The notes: generated by a model from the letters alone, not told the origin. 64,000 nt of DNA from Acetobacteraceae bacterium (GCA_027451405.1 DAIDJM010000035.1:62001-126000); one strand, 5' to 3'; positions 17,851-26,932 are shown, counted from the first letter of the stretch. Numbers and translations are program-made.

Positions 17851-19248
17851 ATGACCTACGATTTCGACCTTCTCGTGATTGGCGGCGGCAGCGGTGGCGT
17901 CCGTTGCGCCCGCATCGCCGCGACGCTCGGCGCCCGTGTCGCCATCGCCGAGGAACGCCACTGGGGCGGCACGTGCGTGAATGTCGGCTGCGTGCCGAAG
18001 AAGCTGATGGTGCAGGCCGGCGAATATGCGGCCCATGCCGAGGATGCGCACGGCTTCGGCTGGCACGGGGCGCATCCCACCCACGATTGGGGCGCCTTCA
18101 TGGCCGCCAAGGACGCCGAGATCCGGCGTCTCAACCGCCTCTATCTCACCTTGCTCGAAGGCGCCGGCGTCGCGCCCTTTTTCGCGCGGGCGCGGTTTCT
18201 CGACCCGCACACGGTGCAGGTGGGCGAGAATCGCGTCACCGCGGAACGCATCGTCATCGCCACCGGCGGCACGCCGGCCTGGCCCGAGATCGACAATGCG
18301 CGCCTCGGCATCGTGTCGGACGACGCCTTCCATCTCGAGGAACCGCCGCGGCGCGTGACGATCGTCGGCGGCGGCTATATCGGTGTCGAGTTCGCCTGCA
18401 TCTTCCGCAATCTCGGTGCGGAGGTGAACCTGCTCTATCGCCAGGCTTTGCCGCTCCGCGGATTTGACCAGGATTTACGGGAGTGCCTGGCGGATGCGCT
18501 TGCGAGTGAAGGCATCCGGCTCCATCCGAGGGCTCTTCCGCATCGGCTGGAAGCACTGCCGGATTCGGAGCGCCGGCTCCATCTGTCCGACGGAAGTCAT
18601 GTCGACAGCCAACGGGTGTTTTTCGCGATCGGTCGCGTGCCGAACACGCAGGCGCTGGGTCTCGAGCGGGCGGGTGTCGCCGTCACAGAGACGGGCCGGA
18701 TCGCCGTCACTGCCGAGCATGTCACGACGCAGGCGCATATTTATGCGATCGGCGACGTCTCGAACCGCACCAACCTGACACCGGTCGCCATTGCGGAAGG
18801 GCATCGACTGGCGGAGCGGCTGTTCGGACGCGAGCCGCGCGACTGGTCGTTCGATCCCATCCCGACCGCCGTCTTCTCCACGCCGCCGATCGGGACTTGC
18901 GGCAGGACCGAGGAAGACGCGGCGCGGCATGGGCCCGTCGATATCTATATCGCGCGGTTCACGCCGATGCGGCACGTGCTGTCCGGCCGCCACCGGCGCA
19001 GCATGATGAAACTGGTCGTGGATTCGTCGACCGAGCGGGTGCTCGGGGCGCACATGATCGGCGACGATGCGCCCGAGATGATGCAGGCGATCGGGGTTGC
19101 CATGAATGCCGGCGCGACCAAGCGGGATTTCGATCGGACCATCGGCATTCATCCCACCAGCGCGGAGGAGTGGGTGACCATGCGGGTGCGCACCCGGACC
19201 GCCGGGGAAGCGCGCCTCGAGACGGCGCTTCAAACCCCGAAGATCTGA
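17851..19248 (+). CDS. gor: Glutathione-disulfide reductase
   Basis: 465 residues. The FAD fold is DLLVIGGGSGGVRCAR. The redox-active disulfide is C42/C47 in GGTCVNVGCVPKK, the NADPH fold is VTIVGGGYIGVEFA, and the C-terminal dimer motif is GIHPTSAEEWVT, with the catalytic histidine. These are diagnostic of glutathione reductase rather than of lipoamide dehydrogenase. It keeps glutathione reduced in the cytoplasm. The only Shine-Dalgarno is the GGAGG at the end of a dispersed repeat, three bases before the ATG. The 3' end overlaps the convergent lipB by 19 bases. Confidence 0.93.
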   Translation: MTYDFDLLVIGGGSGGVRCARIAATLGARVAIAEERHWGGTCVNVGCVPKKLMVQAGEYAAHAEDAHGFGWHGAHPTHDWGAFMAAKDAEIRRLNRLYLTLLEGAGVAPFFARARFLDPHTVQVGENRVTAERIVIATGGTPAWPEIDNARLGIVSDDAFHLEEPPRRVTIVGGGYIGVEFACIFRNLGAEVNLLYRQALPLRGFDQDLRECLADALASEGIRLHPRALPHRLEALPDSERRLHLSDGSHVDSQRVFFAIGRVPNTQALGLERAGVAVTETGRIAVTAEHVTTQAHIYAIGDVSNRTNLTPVAIAEGHRLAERLFGREPRDWSFDPIPTAVFSTPPIGTCGRTEEDAARHGPVDIYIARFTPMRHVLSGRHRRSMMKLVVDSSTERVLGAHMIGDDAPEMMQAIGVAMNAGATKRDFDRTIGIHPTSAEEWVTMRVRTRTAGEARLETALQTPKI

Positions 19249-19895
19249 GCAAACCCGCCGCGCAACACCCGGTCCACCTCCTCGAGGGTCGCCTCGACGC
19301 CTTGCGCGCGAAGGCTGGTGACCCCGAAGGCGCGGATGCCGCAGGGAACGATTCCGCCGTAATCCTCGAGGTTCGGCGATACGTTCAGCGCGATCCCGTG
19401 CCAGCTGATCCAGCGCGAGACGCGCACCCCGAGCGCGGCGATCTTGGCCTCCGCGCCGGTTCTGCGGTCGACCACCCAGACGCCCACACGTCCAGGGCGC
19501 CGTTCGCCCCGCACCCCGAACTCGGCGAGCACGGCGATGAGCCATCGCTCGAGCCCCTCGACATAGCCATGCAGGTCCCGCGCCGGCACCGTCCCATGCC
19601 GCCGGTTGAGGTCCAGCATGACATAGGCGATGCGCTGGCCGGGGCCGTGATAGGTCCATTGGCCGCCGCGCCCCGTGCGGAAGATCGGCAGCCGCGCAGG
19701 GTCGCGCAGATCGGCGTCCTTCGCGGAACTGCCGGCCGTGTAGAGCGGAGGATGTTCGAGGAGCCAGACGCGCTCCGGTCCGCCTTGGCCGATATCGGCG
19801 ACGTCCGCCTGCATGCGGGACAGCGCCGTCTCGTAAGGGACGGGCTCGGGCGTGTGGCGCCAGAGCAGGGGTGGCGTTGAAGCGGGAAAGTCCAT
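19230..19895 (-). CDS. lipB: Octanoyl-[acyl-carrier-protein]:protein octanoyltransferase
   Basis: 221 residues. The family signature RGGQWTYHGPGQRIAYVMLD is followed by the catalytic lysine K151 (GAEAKIAALGV) and cysteine C185 (IVPCGI). It moves octanoate from acyl carrier protein to lipoyl domains, the first step of lipoate assembly. The lipA partner is not in the window. The start lies 23 bases from the tRNA-Leu gene on the other strand, so the two share a short divergent promoter region. The 3' end overlaps gor. Confidence 0.95.
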   Translation of the reverse strand: MDFPASTPPLLWRHTPEPVPYETALSRMQADVADIGQGGPERVWLLEHPPLYTAGSSAKDADLRDPARLPIFRTGRGGQWTYHGPGQRIAYVMLDLNRRHGTVPARDLHGYVEGLERWLIAVLAEFGVRGERRPGRVGVWVVDRRTGAEAKIAALGVRVSRWISWHGIALNVSPNLEDYGGIVPCGIRAFGVTSLRAQGVEATLEEVDRVLRGGFAQIFGV

Positions 19896-19917
19896 CGGCT
19901 ATAGGCCCGGTCTCCGC

Positions 19918-20003
19918 GCGGCCGTGGCGGAATGGTAGACGCGCAAGCTTGAGGTGCTTGTGGGGGAAACCCTGTGGAAGTTCGAGTCTTCTCGGCCGCA
20001 CCA
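19918..20003 (+). tRNA. tRNA-Leu (anticodon GAG)
   Basis: The acceptor stem is GCGGCCG (19918-19924) paired with CGGCCGC (19993-19999), discriminator A, then an encoded CCA. The anticodon stem-loop reads CAAGC TTGAGGT GCTTG, giving anticodon GAG. A long class II variable arm (TGGGGGAAACCCTG) and the T-loop TTCGAGTC confirm leucine identity. Confidence 0.96.
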
Positions 20004-20099
20004 ACCCAGGCGACCACCGCCTGCCACCCACTCGTTCGCCCCGTCTGAACGCCCGGCGGGCTTCGTACCGGTCAAGGTGCGGGACATATCGCGATTCGG

Positions 20100-20190
20100 G
20101 TGCACGGCCCGCCACCGGCGCGGGCTCGGCCCGGGGACCGAAAGGCCCCGGACCTTCGGACTTCGCAGAAGCCGTGTCGCTGCCGGGTCA
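20100..20190. repeat. Eroded relative of the dispersed palindromic element
   Basis: Contains CGGCCCGGGGACCGAAAGGC and then TTCGCAGAAGCCGTGT. The latter also follows the copy at 28955-29015 (TTCGAAGAAGCCGTGT), so the family seems to include this extra flank. It fills most of the 184 bases between the tRNA and the next gene. Confidence 0.4.
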
Positions 20191-21303
20191 GCCCGACCGT
20201 TTCCCGTCGGGCGCAGGTTGCGCCAGGAATGCCCCGATCGTCTGGTTCAAAAACCGCTCATCCGCCGGTGACGCGCCAGCGCCCGCCGGATGTCCCCAGA
20301 GCGAGGGGATCGGCTTGAAGGTGCATCGCGCGATGAACTTCGCTTCGAAGCGCGCATCCTCCACCGGAAAATAGAGATCGGTCGCCGACGGCATGTAGAG
20401 GACCGGCACCGCGATCGAGCGCAACGCTGCGGCGACGTCGCCGTGGAAGCCCGGCGTCGCCCCGACATCGTTGCTCTCCCAGGCGCGCATTTGCAGGATC
20501 AGGTCATTGGCGTCCGCGCCGGCAAAGAAATCCTTCGTGTAGCGTGCGACCACCGCGCGGAAGGTGATGCCTTTCGGCAGGTCGGGATCGGTCCGCCAAA
20601 GCTCGCGCCGCCACCATTCCTGCGAATAGAGCCACCCCAGCCAGACCAGGGAGGTCGCACGGATGCCCGCCACCGGCTCGGCGGCGTAGTTGCCATTCTC
20701 GAATGCCGGGTCGGTGGTGATCGCCGCGATCTGGCCCTCGAGCCGCACGATGCCATGCCCGTAGGTTTTCGCCGTGCCCGACGTGGCCACGATCCGGTCC
20801 ATGAAATGCGGATAGCTGACCGCCCATTGCAGCGCCTGCTGCGCGCCCATCGAGAAGCCGATCACGGCGCGCAGATGATGAATCCGGAGCTGGTCCAGCA
20901 GAAGCTGATGCACCGCATTGACATTGTCGCGGATGGTGATCGCCGGAAAACGTGGCCCATGGAACGGTTCGGGCGTGTTGCTCGGCGAGGAGGACCGGCC
21001 GTTGCCGAACATCTCCGTCGTGATCAGGAAGAGTTTCGACGGGTCGAGCGCGTGGCCGGGGCCGATCAGCCATTCGTAGCCATGCAGATCCGCCATGTAG
21101 TGCGAGGGCAGGAGAATGGCGTTGTCGTGCGCGGCATCGAGCGTGCCGTAGGTTCCGTAAACGATGTGGGCATCGGGCAGCACGGTGCCCGACTCGGTGA
21201 CGAAACGCGGGATGGTATAGACATGCTGTGACGGATCGGCCGCGCGCGCGGCGCCCACGGACAGGACAAGGGTGGCGACGCAGAACCAGGCCGGAGGTCT
21301 CAT
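20188..21303 (-). CDS. Exported alpha/beta hydrolase of the MetX (homoserine acetyltransferase-like) family
   Basis: 371 residues. Residues 1-22 are a signal peptide (ending GAARAAD). The rest follows the MetX fold: DAHIVYGTYGTL, the nucleophile S151 in IGFSMGAQQALQW, an aspartate in MPSATDLYFP, and a histidine near the end (SLWGHPAGAG). True MetX is cytoplasmic. The signal peptide suggests a periplasmic hydrolase or acyltransferase with an unknown substrate. The segment NGRSSSPSNT replaces the glycine/serine-rich MetX loop. It lies 59 bases downstream of the Ntn-hydrolase gene on the same strand and may be transcribed with it. Confidence 0.82.
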   Translation of the reverse strand: MRPPAWFCVATLVLSVGAARAADPSQHVYTIPRFVTESGTVLPDAHIVYGTYGTLDAAHDNAILLPSHYMADLHGYEWLIGPGHALDPSKLFLITTEMFGNGRSSSPSNTPEPFHGPRFPAITIRDNVNAVHQLLLDQLRIHHLRAVIGFSMGAQQALQWAVSYPHFMDRIVATSGTAKTYGHGIVRLEGQIAAITTDPAFENGNYAAEPVAGIRATSLVWLGWLYSQEWWRRELWRTDPDLPKGITFRAVVARYTKDFFAGADANDLILQMRAWESNDVGATPGFHGDVAAALRSIAVPVLYMPSATDLYFPVEDARFEAKFIARCTFKPIPSLWGHPAGAGASPADERFLNQTIGAFLAQPAPDGKRSG

Positions 21304-21362
21304 GCCCGCAAGAGTGGCGCAGAGCGGCCGCAGCGCAATAGGCTGAGGCCGCGCGCCGTGCC

Positions 21363-21839
21363 TCAGGCGACCGCCGCGAGTTTCACCGGCTCGGCGTCGT
21401 GACCCAGGGCGGAAGCGGGCTCGAAACGGAGTTCGTCCACCCCGTTGCCGGTGCCGGGATCGAACCGGGAGGCGATTTCGACCGCCACCCGCGACGGATG
21501 CCCGAGCGCCATCACCGCCATCGCGTAATCGCGCCCCGATCCCACCGCGACGAACGGGTCCTCGACGCGCCAGCGCGTGTCGCGATTATGCATCCAGCAG
21601 GCCCCGTCGGGCATGATTTCGAGGGCCGAGACCCAGCGCTCCGAATCCTGACAGACCGGTCGCTTGCCCCCTTGCTCGAGCCAGTCGAGCATGGCGATGC
21701 AGACGCCGTAATCGCCCGTGGCGCCGATCAGCCGACCGTCGCTGGTGCGGCGAATCTTCGTGCTGGTATAGACGATGGTGCCGCTGCTGATGCGCCGGTC
21801 CCCGGCCAGGATTTTTCCGTCCCACGCGATGGTCGTCAC
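21363..21839 (-). CDS. Proteasome-like Ntn hydrolase (HslV/20S beta-type fold)
   Basis: 158 residues if translation begins at the GTG at 21839. That start has GGGGG seven bases upstream and produces Met-Thr-Thr-Ile, as in HslV. Removal of Met would expose Thr1 as the N-terminal nucleophile. Asp13 in AGDRRIS and Lys27 in STKIRR stand where proteasomal beta subunits keep their catalytic Asp and Lys, and GATGDYG matches the family's first helix entrance. An upstream GTG/TTG start would bury the threonine. No hslU or other ATPase gene is adjacent, and the protein is a little shorter than HslV. Activity and partner are unknown. Confidence 0.75.
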   Translation of the reverse strand: MTTIAWDGKILAGDRRISSGTIVYTSTKIRRTSDGRLIGATGDYGVCIAMLDWLEQGGKRPVCQDSERWVSALEIMPDGACWMHNRDTRWRVEDPFVAVGSGRDYAMAVMALGHPSRVAVEIASRFDPGTGNGVDELRFEPASALGHDAEPVKLAAVA

Positions 21840-22002
21840 GATGTCGCCCCCATCCAACACGCCAAAGCATGTGTCACGAAAACGTGAGGCGCAAGCGGAA
21901 TCGTTTGTTCCTGGCTTCAGCGATGAAAATGCGATGCAAACGACACGGGACGCCGACAGCGCAATGAAATCGCCTCCGGACGAAAGCCGGGCAGGGCTTG
22001 CC

Positions 22003-22455
22003 ATGACCGGACTCCGGCTGGTCGGCCTGCTATGGCTCGCCGCGGCGCCGGCCGCCGCAGCGGCGGCGCCGTCCTGCAGCGCGCTCGGCATCGGCGCGGC
22101 GCCGGCACCGCTCCCGGCCGCCTGGGTGCCGGATTTCAATCGCACTTTCGGGCTCGCCCTCCCACCGGCCGTCGCCCTGCGCGCCGGCCGTGTGCGTTGC
22201 GAGGAAGGAACAGTGCTGGCGTGCAACGTCGGCGCCAATCTCCCCTGCGGCCTCGCCGACACGCGAACGCGCCTGCCGGGGGCCGATGCCTGGTGCGCCC
22301 GGCATCCCGGCAGCGCCGTCATTCCTGCCTTCGTCACTGGGCACGCCACGATCTACGACTGGGGGTGCCGCGGCGCGCGCGCATCGGCCGCGACGCGCAT
22401 CCGCACCGTCGATCGCGCCGGCTATATCGCCGATTTCTGGCGGCCCCTGCGCTGA
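22003..22455 (+). CDS. Hypothetical secreted cysteine-containing protein
   Basis: 150 residues from the ATG at 22003. This start gives a clean signal peptide (LRLVGLLWLAAAPAAAAA). In-frame ATGs at 21934 and 21964 would add a charged leader. The mature part has several cysteines (PSCSALG, VRCEEG, LACNVG, LPCGLA, AWCARH, WGCRGA), which could form disulfides in the periplasm. The end AGYIADFWRPLR is conserved-looking. I do not recognise a family. The last 34 bases overlap the 3' end of the convergent endonuclease III gene, and the 5' end is divergent from the Ntn-hydrolase gene. Confidence 0.65.
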   Translation: MTGLRLVGLLWLAAAPAAAAAAPSCSALGIGAAPAPLPAAWVPDFNRTFGLALPPAVALRAGRVRCEEGTVLACNVGANLPCGLADTRTRLPGADAWCARHPGSAVIPAFVTGHATIYDWGCRGARASAATRIRTVDRAGYIADFWRPLR

Positions 22456-23126
22456 GCGGCCGGCGGCGCCGCCGGCGCCGGCGTCTTGTCGGGGAACCGG
22501 CACCACGCGGCCGCCACGCAGCGCCAGCATTCCGGCTTGCGGGCCTTGCACACGTAGCGGCCGTGCAAAATCAGCCAGTGATGCGTGTCCCGCAGCAGAT
22601 CCGCCGGCACCCGCGCGAGCAGCGCATCCTCCACCGCGCGCGGCGTGCGGCCAGGTGCCAGCCCGGTTCGATTGCCCAGCCGGAAGATATGCGTGTCGAC
22701 CGCCATGGTCGCTTCGCCGAACGCGACATTGAGCACGACATTGGCGGTCTTCCGTCCCACCCCCGGCAGCGATTCCAGCGCCTCGCGGTCGCGCGGCACC
22801 GTTCCGTCATGTTCGGCGAGCAGCTGCGCCGAGAGGGCCACGACATGCCTCGCCTTCGCCTGCCACAATCCGATCGAGCGGATATGGCGTCCGACGCCCT
22901 CGACGCCGAGCCGCACCATCGCCGCCGGATCGGGCGCCTCCCGGAACAGCGTGGCCGTCACGCGATTGACCGAAACGTCCGTCGCTTGCGCCGACAGCAC
23001 GACGGCGATCAGCAGCGTGAACGGATCGTGGAAATGAAGTTCAGTGCGGGGATTGGGCCGCTCCCGCGCCAGCGCCTCGAGGAACGGGCGCACATCCCGT
23101 ATCGGCATCCGCCGCGCCGCCGCCAT
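22422..23126 (-). CDS. nth: Endonuclease III
   Basis: 234 residues from the ATG at 23126; a TTG-initiated extension to 23186 is less likely. The helix-hairpin-helix LPGVGRKTANVVL carries catalytic K126, and AVDTHIFRL carries D144. The iron-sulfur loop is C193-X6-C200-X2-C203-X5-C209. It excises oxidised pyrimidines and cuts the resulting abasic site in base excision repair. A proline/alanine-rich, poorly conserved tail of about 25 residues follows the cluster. The 5' end is divergent from cydD. Confidence 0.95.
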   Translation of the reverse strand: MAAARRMPIRDVRPFLEALARERPNPRTELHFHDPFTLLIAVVLSAQATDVSVNRVTATLFREAPDPAAMVRLGVEGVGRHIRSIGLWQAKARHVVALSAQLLAEHDGTVPRDREALESLPGVGRKTANVVLNVAFGEATMAVDTHIFRLGNRTGLAPGRTPRAVEDALLARVPADLLRDTHHWLILHGRYVCKARKPECWRCVAAAWCRFPDKTPAPAAPPAAQRRGRQKSAI

Positions 23127-23223
23127 TCTTTCCGCCCGTCCTCCCGAATTCGTTCGCACCATGACGAGGCTTACACGCGCCGCCAATGACAGGGAGCGAG
23201 CACGACGCTACATGCGAGCCGAC

Positions 23224-24906
23224 ATGCAGGATCAGAAGAAAGCTGCCCGGGCCTGGACACGCGCGCAGGCCCGCGCCGGGCGACGCGCGGCCTTGCCGGC
23301 CATCGTTCTCGGGCTTGCCGGCACCGCGTGCGGCGCGGGGCAGGCAGCCTGTCTGGCCCTGGCCCTCGGCGCCCGGCTTGGCGGCAGCACCGCCACGCTC
23401 TGGCCGGCGCTCGGCGGCTTCGCGGCGCTCGCGCTGGTGCGGGCGCTCGTCCAGTTCGCGGCCGAGCGCGCGGCCTTTCGCGCCGGAGCGGCCGGCCGCC
23501 AGCTTCTGCGGGCGGACATCGTCTCCCGCCTTCTGGCCTGCGGGCCGGCGATCCTTCGCGTGCGGCATTCCGCGGCGCTGGCCGCCGCCTCGGTCGACCA
23601 GGTCGAGGCCATGGACGGGCTGTACGGCCGCTGGGTACCGGCGGTCAGCCTCGCCGTGGTCGGACCGATCCTGGTGCTGATCGCCGCCGCGATCGCCGAC
23701 CCGGTTTCGGCCGCGATCCTGGCCGGGTTCGGCCTGCTTGTGCCGGTCGGCCAGGCGGTCGCCGGGATTGGCGCCGCGGCGGCCTCGCGCCGCCAGTTCC
23801 TGGCCCTCGAACGGCTGCAGGCCCGCTTCCTCGACCGCGTCCGCGGCATCGCCACCATCGTGCTCGCGGGCCAGACCGAGTCCGAAGCCGAGGCGCTCGC
23901 CCAGGCCGCCGACGAGTTGCGCCGCCGCACCATGCGCGTGCTGCGCGTCGTGTTTCTCTCCTCGGCCGCGCTCGATTGCGCGACCGCCGGCGCGCTCGTC
24001 CTGCTGGCCCTGCGCTACCGTCACGCCCTGCTCGCCGGCGGCCCGGAAACCGTGACCGCGCTGTTCCTGCTGCTGCTGGTGCCCGAATTCTTCGCGCCGC
24101 TGCGTGGCTTCGCGATGGCCTACCAGGACAAGTCGCATGCGACCGGCGCCGCCGAAGCGCTGATGGGACTGCCCGAACCGCCGCCGCCCGTCCCGGAAGA
24201 CGCCATCCGTACCGTCGAAGCCCGGGGCGTGGTGATTTCCGCCGAGGATGTCTGGCTGCGCTGGGATCCGGCGCGCCCGCCCGCACTCGCCGGGCTCAGC
24301 TTCTTCGTCGGCGCCGGCGAAACGCTCGTGCTCGCCGGCCCCTCCGGCGCCGGCAAATCGAGCATCATCTCGCTCCTGCTCGGCTTCGTGCGCCCCGATT
24401 CGGGCCATATCCGCTTCAACGGTCACGACATCGCCGACATCAACCCGGCCGCCCTCGCGGCGCTGACCGCCTGGATCGGCCAGCGCCCGATGCTCTTCGC
24501 CGGGACGATCCGCGACAACATCCGCTTCGCCCGGCCCGAGGCGACCGATGCGGAAATCGAGGCCGCCGCCGCGCAGGCGCTGGTCACCGCGTTCGCCGAC
24601 GCGCTGCCGCGCGGGCTCGACACGCCGGTCGGGGAGGGGGGCTATGGTCTTTCCGGCGGCCAGGCGCAGCGCGTCGCGATCGCCCGCGCCTATCTGAAGA
24701 ACGCGCCGCTGCTGCTGCTCGACGAGCCCACCGCGCATCTCGATCCCGCCACCGAACAGGACGTGCTGGCCGCGCTCCGCCGGCTCGCCGTCGGACGCAC
24801 GGTCGTGATGGCGAGCCATTCCGCCGCCGCGCATAGTTTCGGCGGGCGGCGGCTCGATCTTCGCGAGGGGCGGGCCGTGCCGGCCAAAGGGGCTGCGGTC
24901 GCATGA
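23224..24906 (+). CDS. cydD: Thiol reductant ABC exporter, CydD subunit
   Basis: 560 residues from the ATG at 23224; ATGs at 23161 and 23212 are in frame but would add a charged leader. Five to six hydrophobic helices precede an ABC ATPase domain with Walker A GPSGAGKSS (K378), signature LSGGQAQR and Walker B LLLLDEPTAHLD. CydDC exports cysteine and glutathione to the periplasm and is needed for cytochrome bd assembly. The stop overlaps the cydC start (ATGA). No cydAB genes are in the window. Assignment as CydD rather than another ABC exporter rests on the paired order with CydC. Confidence 0.9.
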   Translation: MQDQKKAARAWTRAQARAGRRAALPAIVLGLAGTACGAGQAACLALALGARLGGSTATLWPALGGFAALALVRALVQFAAERAAFRAGAAGRQLLRADIVSRLLACGPAILRVRHSAALAAASVDQVEAMDGLYGRWVPAVSLAVVGPILVLIAAAIADPVSAAILAGFGLLVPVGQAVAGIGAAAASRRQFLALERLQARFLDRVRGIATIVLAGQTESEAEALAQAADELRRRTMRVLRVVFLSSAALDCATAGALVLLALRYRHALLAGGPETVTALFLLLLVPEFFAPLRGFAMAYQDKSHATGAAEALMGLPEPPPPVPEDAIRTVEARGVVISAEDVWLRWDPARPPALAGLSFFVGAGETLVLAGPSGAGKSSIISLLLGFVRPDSGHIRFNGHDIADINPAALAALTAWIGQRPMLFAGTIRDNIRFARPEATDAEIEAAAAQALVTAFADALPRGLDTPVGEGGYGLSGGQAQRVAIARAYLKNAPLLLLDEPTAHLDPATEQDVLAALRRLAVGRTVVMASHSAAAHSFGGRRLDLREGRAVPAKGAAVA

Positions 24907-26528
24907 GCGCGCTGCTTCGGATCGCCGCGCTCTGGCGCAATCACGCGGGCGTGCTGCTTCTCGGCGTCGTGGTGACGCTCGCGTCGGTCGCGGCCGGCAT
25001 CGCGCTGATGGTGTTCGCGGGCGCGGCCGTCGCCGCCGCCCTCACCGGAGCGGCCCTCGCCGTTCCCCTGCTGCTGCGCCTGACCGGTCCGGCGCGCGTG
25101 GTGCTGCGCTATTTCGAGCGGCTCGTCAGCCATGCCGCGACATTCCGCGCGCTGGCCGATCTGCGGGTCTGGTTCTTCCGCGGCCTCGCCCGCCGCGCCG
25201 CCGGCGGGCTCGGCTTCCGCCAGGCCGGCGACATGCTCTCCCGGCTCGTCGCGGACGTCGAAGCGCTCGATGGGCTGTATCTGCGGATCGTGCTGCCGGC
25301 GGCGGCGGCGCTGGCGATCGTGCCGGCCGCTTCGCTGCTGACCGGCGCGCATTCCGCCTGGCTCGGCGCGGCCGTGGGCGGGCTGCTGCTCGCGGCGGCG
25401 TTCCTGCTGCCCTGGCTCGCGGCGTTGGGGGCGAGCGGCGCCGGCCGGCGCCTCGCCGCGGCGCAGGCCGATTTGCGTATCGCGGCGCTCGATACGTTCG
25501 CGGGACTGCGCGAGGTGCGCGCCTTCGGGGCCGAACGCCGCATGGCGGCGCGCATCGCGGCGAACGAGGCCACCCTCCTGGAGGTGCAGGACGGTGTCGC
25601 GCGCCGCGTCGCGCTGGCCCAGGCCGGCGGCCTTCTCTGCACCCAGTTGGCGCTGCTCGCGGTGCTGGTCTCCGGACTCGCAGCCCCGCTGCAGGTGGCG
25701 GCGATCTTCCTGGTCATCGCTGGTTTCGAGACGATCGCGCTCCTGCCGCGCGCCGGGCTCACGGCCGGGACCGCGGTCGCGGCGGCACAGCGTGTGCTCG
25801 AAACCGCCGAGGGGCCCGAAGCGCTTCCGGATCCGGCGCACCCGGTGCCCGCGCCCGCCCACGGCGCGCTGCGTTTCGAGGGCGTGCATTTCGCCTGGAC
25901 TCCGGACGCTCCGCCCGTCTTCGCCGGCCTCTCGCTGGAAATCCCCGAAGGCGCCCGCGTCGCGCTGCTGGGGCCCTCGGGCGGCGGCAAGAGCACGCTG
26001 GCGGCGCTGACCCTCAAGGTCGTTGCGCCCCAGGCCGGCCGCATCACGCTGGGCGGCGTCGATCTGGCCGATATGGCGGCGGCGGATCTGCGTCACCGCA
26101 TCGCCTGGCTCAGCCAGTCGACGCACCTGTTCGACGACACGATCCGCGGCAATCTCCTTCTCGGCCGGCCCGCCGCGCGCGAGCCGGAATTGTGGGATGC
26201 GCTGGACCGCGCCGCAATCGGCACCTGGGTGCGCAGCCTGCCGGACGGGCTCGACACCTGGCTCGGCGAGGGCGGCGCGCAGGTCTCGGGCGGGCAGGGG
26301 CGACGCATCGCGCTCGCCCGCGCGCTGCTCTCCAAGGCGCCGATCCTCATCCTCGACGAGCCCGGCGCGGGCCTCGACGCCGACACCGAACGCGCTTTCC
26401 TCACCACCTTGTTCGCCGAAGCGGGCGGGCGCACCGTGATTTTGATCGCGCACCGGCTCCTGGGCGTCGAGCGGCTCGACCGCATCTGGCGACTCTCCTC
26501 CGGGCATGCGATTGCGGCGGCTGCCTGA
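24903..26528 (+). CDS. cydC: Thiol reductant ABC exporter, CydC subunit
   Basis: 541 residues. The transmembrane half includes RYFERLVSHAATFRALADLR, a CydC hallmark. The ATPase domain has Walker A GPSGGGKST (K363), signature VSGGQGRR and Walker B ILILDEPGAGLD, with the H-loop IAHRLLG. It forms a heterodimer with CydD, and its start overlaps the cydD stop, which supports equal expression. The usual arrangement cydDC-cydAB is not continued here; an OmpA-like gene follows. Confidence 0.92.
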   Translation: MSALLRIAALWRNHAGVLLLGVVVTLASVAAGIALMVFAGAAVAAALTGAALAVPLLLRLTGPARVVLRYFERLVSHAATFRALADLRVWFFRGLARRAAGGLGFRQAGDMLSRLVADVEALDGLYLRIVLPAAAALAIVPAASLLTGAHSAWLGAAVGGLLLAAAFLLPWLAALGASGAGRRLAAAQADLRIAALDTFAGLREVRAFGAERRMAARIAANEATLLEVQDGVARRVALAQAGGLLCTQLALLAVLVSGLAAPLQVAAIFLVIAGFETIALLPRAGLTAGTAVAAAQRVLETAEGPEALPDPAHPVPAPAHGALRFEGVHFAWTPDAPPVFAGLSLEIPEGARVALLGPSGGGKSTLAALTLKVVAPQAGRITLGGVDLADMAAADLRHRIAWLSQSTHLFDDTIRGNLLLGRPAAREPELWDALDRAAIGTWVRSLPDGLDTWLGEGGAQVSGGQGRRIALARALLSKAPILILDEPGAGLDADTERAFLTTLFAEAGGRTVILIAHRLLGVERLDRIWRLSSGHAIAAAA

Positions 26529-26554
26529 GAGGCCCAACGGGGGGAGGGGATCGC

Positions 26555-26932
26555 ATGAAGCGTTTCGGTTTGGCCTTGCTGCTGAGCGCCACGGCAGGTC
26601 TTGCGATGGCCCAGCCGGCGCCGAGACCTTTGTTCATCGTGTTCTTCCCGCTTTGGTCGGGCGCGCTCGACAATGGGGCGAACGCCGTGATCGCGGAGGC
26701 CGCCAGCCAGCTGAAACAAAGCGGCGCGAGCGCCACGGTCACCGGCTACGCGGACAGTCGCGGCAGTTCGCAGGCCAACATTTATCTGACGGAGTTGCGA
26801 GCGCAGCGGGTGATCGACGGGCTGGTGGCGGACGGCGTTTCGCCCTCGCAACTGAAGCTGGTGGCGCGGGGGTCGCAGCCGGATAAGTCGATCGCGAGCC
26901 GGCGGGTGGAGATCGCGGTCTCCGGGCCGTGA
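26555..26932 (+). CDS. Small OmpA-domain periplasmic protein
   Basis: 125 residues with a signal peptide (residues 1-19, ending AGLAMA). The OmpA C-terminal peptidoglycan-binding motif is recognisable: VTGYADSRGSSQAN, then LTELRAQRVIDGLVADGV, then KLVARGSQPD and SRRVEI. Only the single domain is present. GGGGGAGGGGA precedes the ATG. It probably binds peptidoglycan. It follows cydC after 26 bases and may be read through from it. A forward repeat copy starts six bases after the stop. Confidence 0.85.
   Translation: MKRFGLALLLSATAGLAMAQPAPRPLFIVFFPLWSGALDNGANAVIAEAASQLKQSGASATVTGYADSRGSSQANIYLTELRAQRVIDGLVADGVSPSQLKLVARGSQPDKSIASRRVEIAVSGP

Noticed and set aside
21363-22455. Prophage remnant around the Ntn hydrolase
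   Set aside because: No integrase, portal, capsid or lysis gene, and base composition and codon use equal the surroundings.
23044-23223. Longer N-terminus for CydD
   Set aside because: The open frame extends upstream into the antisense of nth. The leader is charged and unlike CydD, and ATG at 23224 gives the normal length.
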